From positions 1-59,668 of the forward strand of contig CAJWHT010000008.1 in assembly GCA_913041495.1 (NCBI GenBank): a DNA stretch of 59,668 nucleotides. Reading direction: 5' to 3'. A program made the translations under genes and the position numbers. Below the pieces are notes generated by a model. It ran no database searches. It was not told the origin of the DNA and was given only the letters and a program-made list of their open reading frames with translations. This document shows, in pieces, positions 58,888-59,668 of this stretch. Within the stretch, counting starts at the first letter, position 1. Each line of letters begins with the position of its first letter. This DNA comes from an uncultured Desulfobacteraceae bacterium (GTDB lineage Bacteria; Desulfobacterota; Desulfobacteria; Desulfobacterales; Desulfobacteraceae).

Positions 58888-59668
58888 TTGGAAAACCACA
58901 TCAAAGACTTTTTGTTTCATTGCAAATTTGAAAAAAACCTTAGTACCAAAACTCTTGCGGCCTATGAAATAGACCTGAGACAATTTAATTCATTTTTTGC
59001 AAAAGGGAAAAGGGATCCCCTTGTCCGAGATGTGGATAAATATGTCCTAAAACAATACCTGGAAACAATATCCCCGAAATTCAAGCCCAAAACCCTAAAA
59101 CGAAAACTTGCCTCACTCAAAGCCTTTTTCAACTACATGCAATTTGAGGATGAGATCGATATCAATCCGTTCAACAAGGTAAAAATCAAAATCAAAGAAG
59201 GGAAACGAGTCCCCAGGACAATAGACCCAAGAATAATCAAACGGCTTTACAGATATCTCTATGATAAAAAGGAATGCCTTGAACCAGAATCTTACGCTTA
59301 CCAGATCATTGTCCGGGATATCGCCGTCCTTGAACTGTTGTTCTCAACAGGCCTCAGGGTATCAGAGCTGTCCCACCTGAAGACATCATCTTTGAGCCTG
59401 ACAAAATCCACAATCAGGATAACGGGTAAAGGCAATAAAGAAAGGCTCATCCCCATTTGCAGCGCAGATACACGGGAAGCTTTGAACAGTTATTTTAAGC
59501 TTTACCGCAAACGGATCGAAAATGCCGAATTCTTTTTTTTGAACAGATTCGACCGACGCCTCTCAGAACAGTCCATAAGGTTCATGATAAAAAAATACAT
59601 GAACAACTTAAACGTAAGCGATGAATTAACCCCATCTACTGCTGAGTCCAGCCATGGGATAGTATGCT
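58888..59668 (+). CDS. Tyrosine recombinase/integrase (XerC-like), partial
   Basis: The start is TTG at 58888, with AGGAG seven bases upstream; the frame stays open to the window edge (260 codons). The N-terminal SAM-like DNA-binding domain is clear (TKTLAAYEIDLRQFNSFFAK, LKRKLASLKAFFNYMQ), then the catalytic domain with the first active-site Arg in FSTGLRVSELSHL and the Lys strand ITGKGNKERLIPI. After DELTP the expected HxxRH box is replaced by STAESSHGIV, so resemblance stops near residue 249. The gene may be interrupted or the sequence shifted there. It probably mobilises the island. Confidence 0.8.
   Translation, partial: MENHIKDFLFHCKFEKNLSTKTLAAYEIDLRQFNSFFAKGKRDPLVRDVDKYVLKQYLETISPKFKPKTLKRKLASLKAFFNYMQFEDEIDINPFNKVKIKIKEGKRVPRTIDPRIIKRLYRYLYDKKECLEPESYAYQIIVRDIAVLELLFSTGLRVSELSHLKTSSLSLTKSTIRITGKGNKERLIPICSADTREALNSYFKLYRKRIENAEFFFLNRFDRRLSEQSIRFMIKKYMNNLNVSDELTPSTAESSHGIVC

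Noticed and set aside
1-59668. CRISPR array
   Set aside because: No regularly spaced identical repeats with unique spacers were seen; all tandem arrays found have 12-15 base units without spacers.

Overview
The window looks like chromosome of a strictly anaerobic, sulfate-reducer-like bacterium of the Desulfobacterota, most probably a Desulfobacteraceae relative. This is inferred from gene content: rubredoxin next to rubredoxin:oxygen oxidoreductase, desulfoferrodoxin, several ferritin-like proteins, a 2-oxoacid:ferredoxin oxidoreductase, ferredoxin:thioredoxin reductase, ADP-forming acyl-CoA synthetase and many c-di-GMP, cyclase and partner-switch regulators. Most of the window is GC-rich. 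The last 4.5 kb or so is clearly AT-rich.

Layout. 1-3.9 kb: end of a beta-CASP metallo-beta-lactamase protein, two small cysteine-containing proteins behind a possibly structured leader, an HD-GYP response regulator and a LysR regulator. 4-7.2 kb: a tandem ALDH7/ALDH4 pair for lysine- and proline-type semialdehydes, divergent from LysR. 7.3-11.5 kb: a diguanylate cyclase and a GAF-GAF-PAS class III nucleotide cyclase. 11.4-19.5 kb: a 28-residue membrane peptide, an amidohydrolase, a second LysR divergent from a Tat-exported aldo/keto reductase, and a three-gene operon (SDR with SRPBCC domain, membrane protein, DHH phosphoesterase).

19.6-31.1 kb is a redox and oxygen-defence block: rubredoxin and Roo behind a sigma-54-like promoter, ferritin-like protein, desulfoferrodoxin, and on the minus strand KorA-KorB-flavodoxin-thioredoxin-kinase-rhodanese/ferritin. 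Then come glutaredoxin-FTR catalytic subunit, citrate synthase and a rubredoxin/membrane fusion. 31.1-37 kb holds exonuclease III, a split ADP-forming acyl-CoA synthetase, another ferritin-like protein, a second SDR, a secreted protein and a HIT protein. 37.1-44.6 kb is pstC-pstA-pstS-pstB-phoU preceded by a chemoreceptor gene. 44.8-47.9 kb is an Mla lipid-transport operon containing a STAS protein, divergent from an RsbU-like phosphatase and RsbW-like kinase (48.3-50.1 kb). 50.2-54.7 kb holds housekeeping and hypothetical genes and a histidine-kinase-like protein without an ATPase domain.

At 54858 lies the 3' half of a tRNA-Arg(UCU) gene, from the anticodon loop to the encoded CCA, with no 5' half. 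This is the typical trace of tRNA-directed integration. To its right the DNA is AT-rich and carries three further sequences resembling tRNA T-arm/acceptor ends. Two of these follow directly after stop codons. They separate a 64-residue membrane protein, a three-gene cargo operon and a tyrosine recombinase gene whose reading frame loses family resemblance before its catalytic HxxR box. The cargo operon encodes an XF1762-like protein, an unknown protein with a C-terminal membrane hairpin, and a fusion of a DUF4365 nuclease-like domain to a papain-like domain whose catalytic Cys is Ala. This island is the best candidate for an undescribed system, possibly defence-related. That function is inference only.
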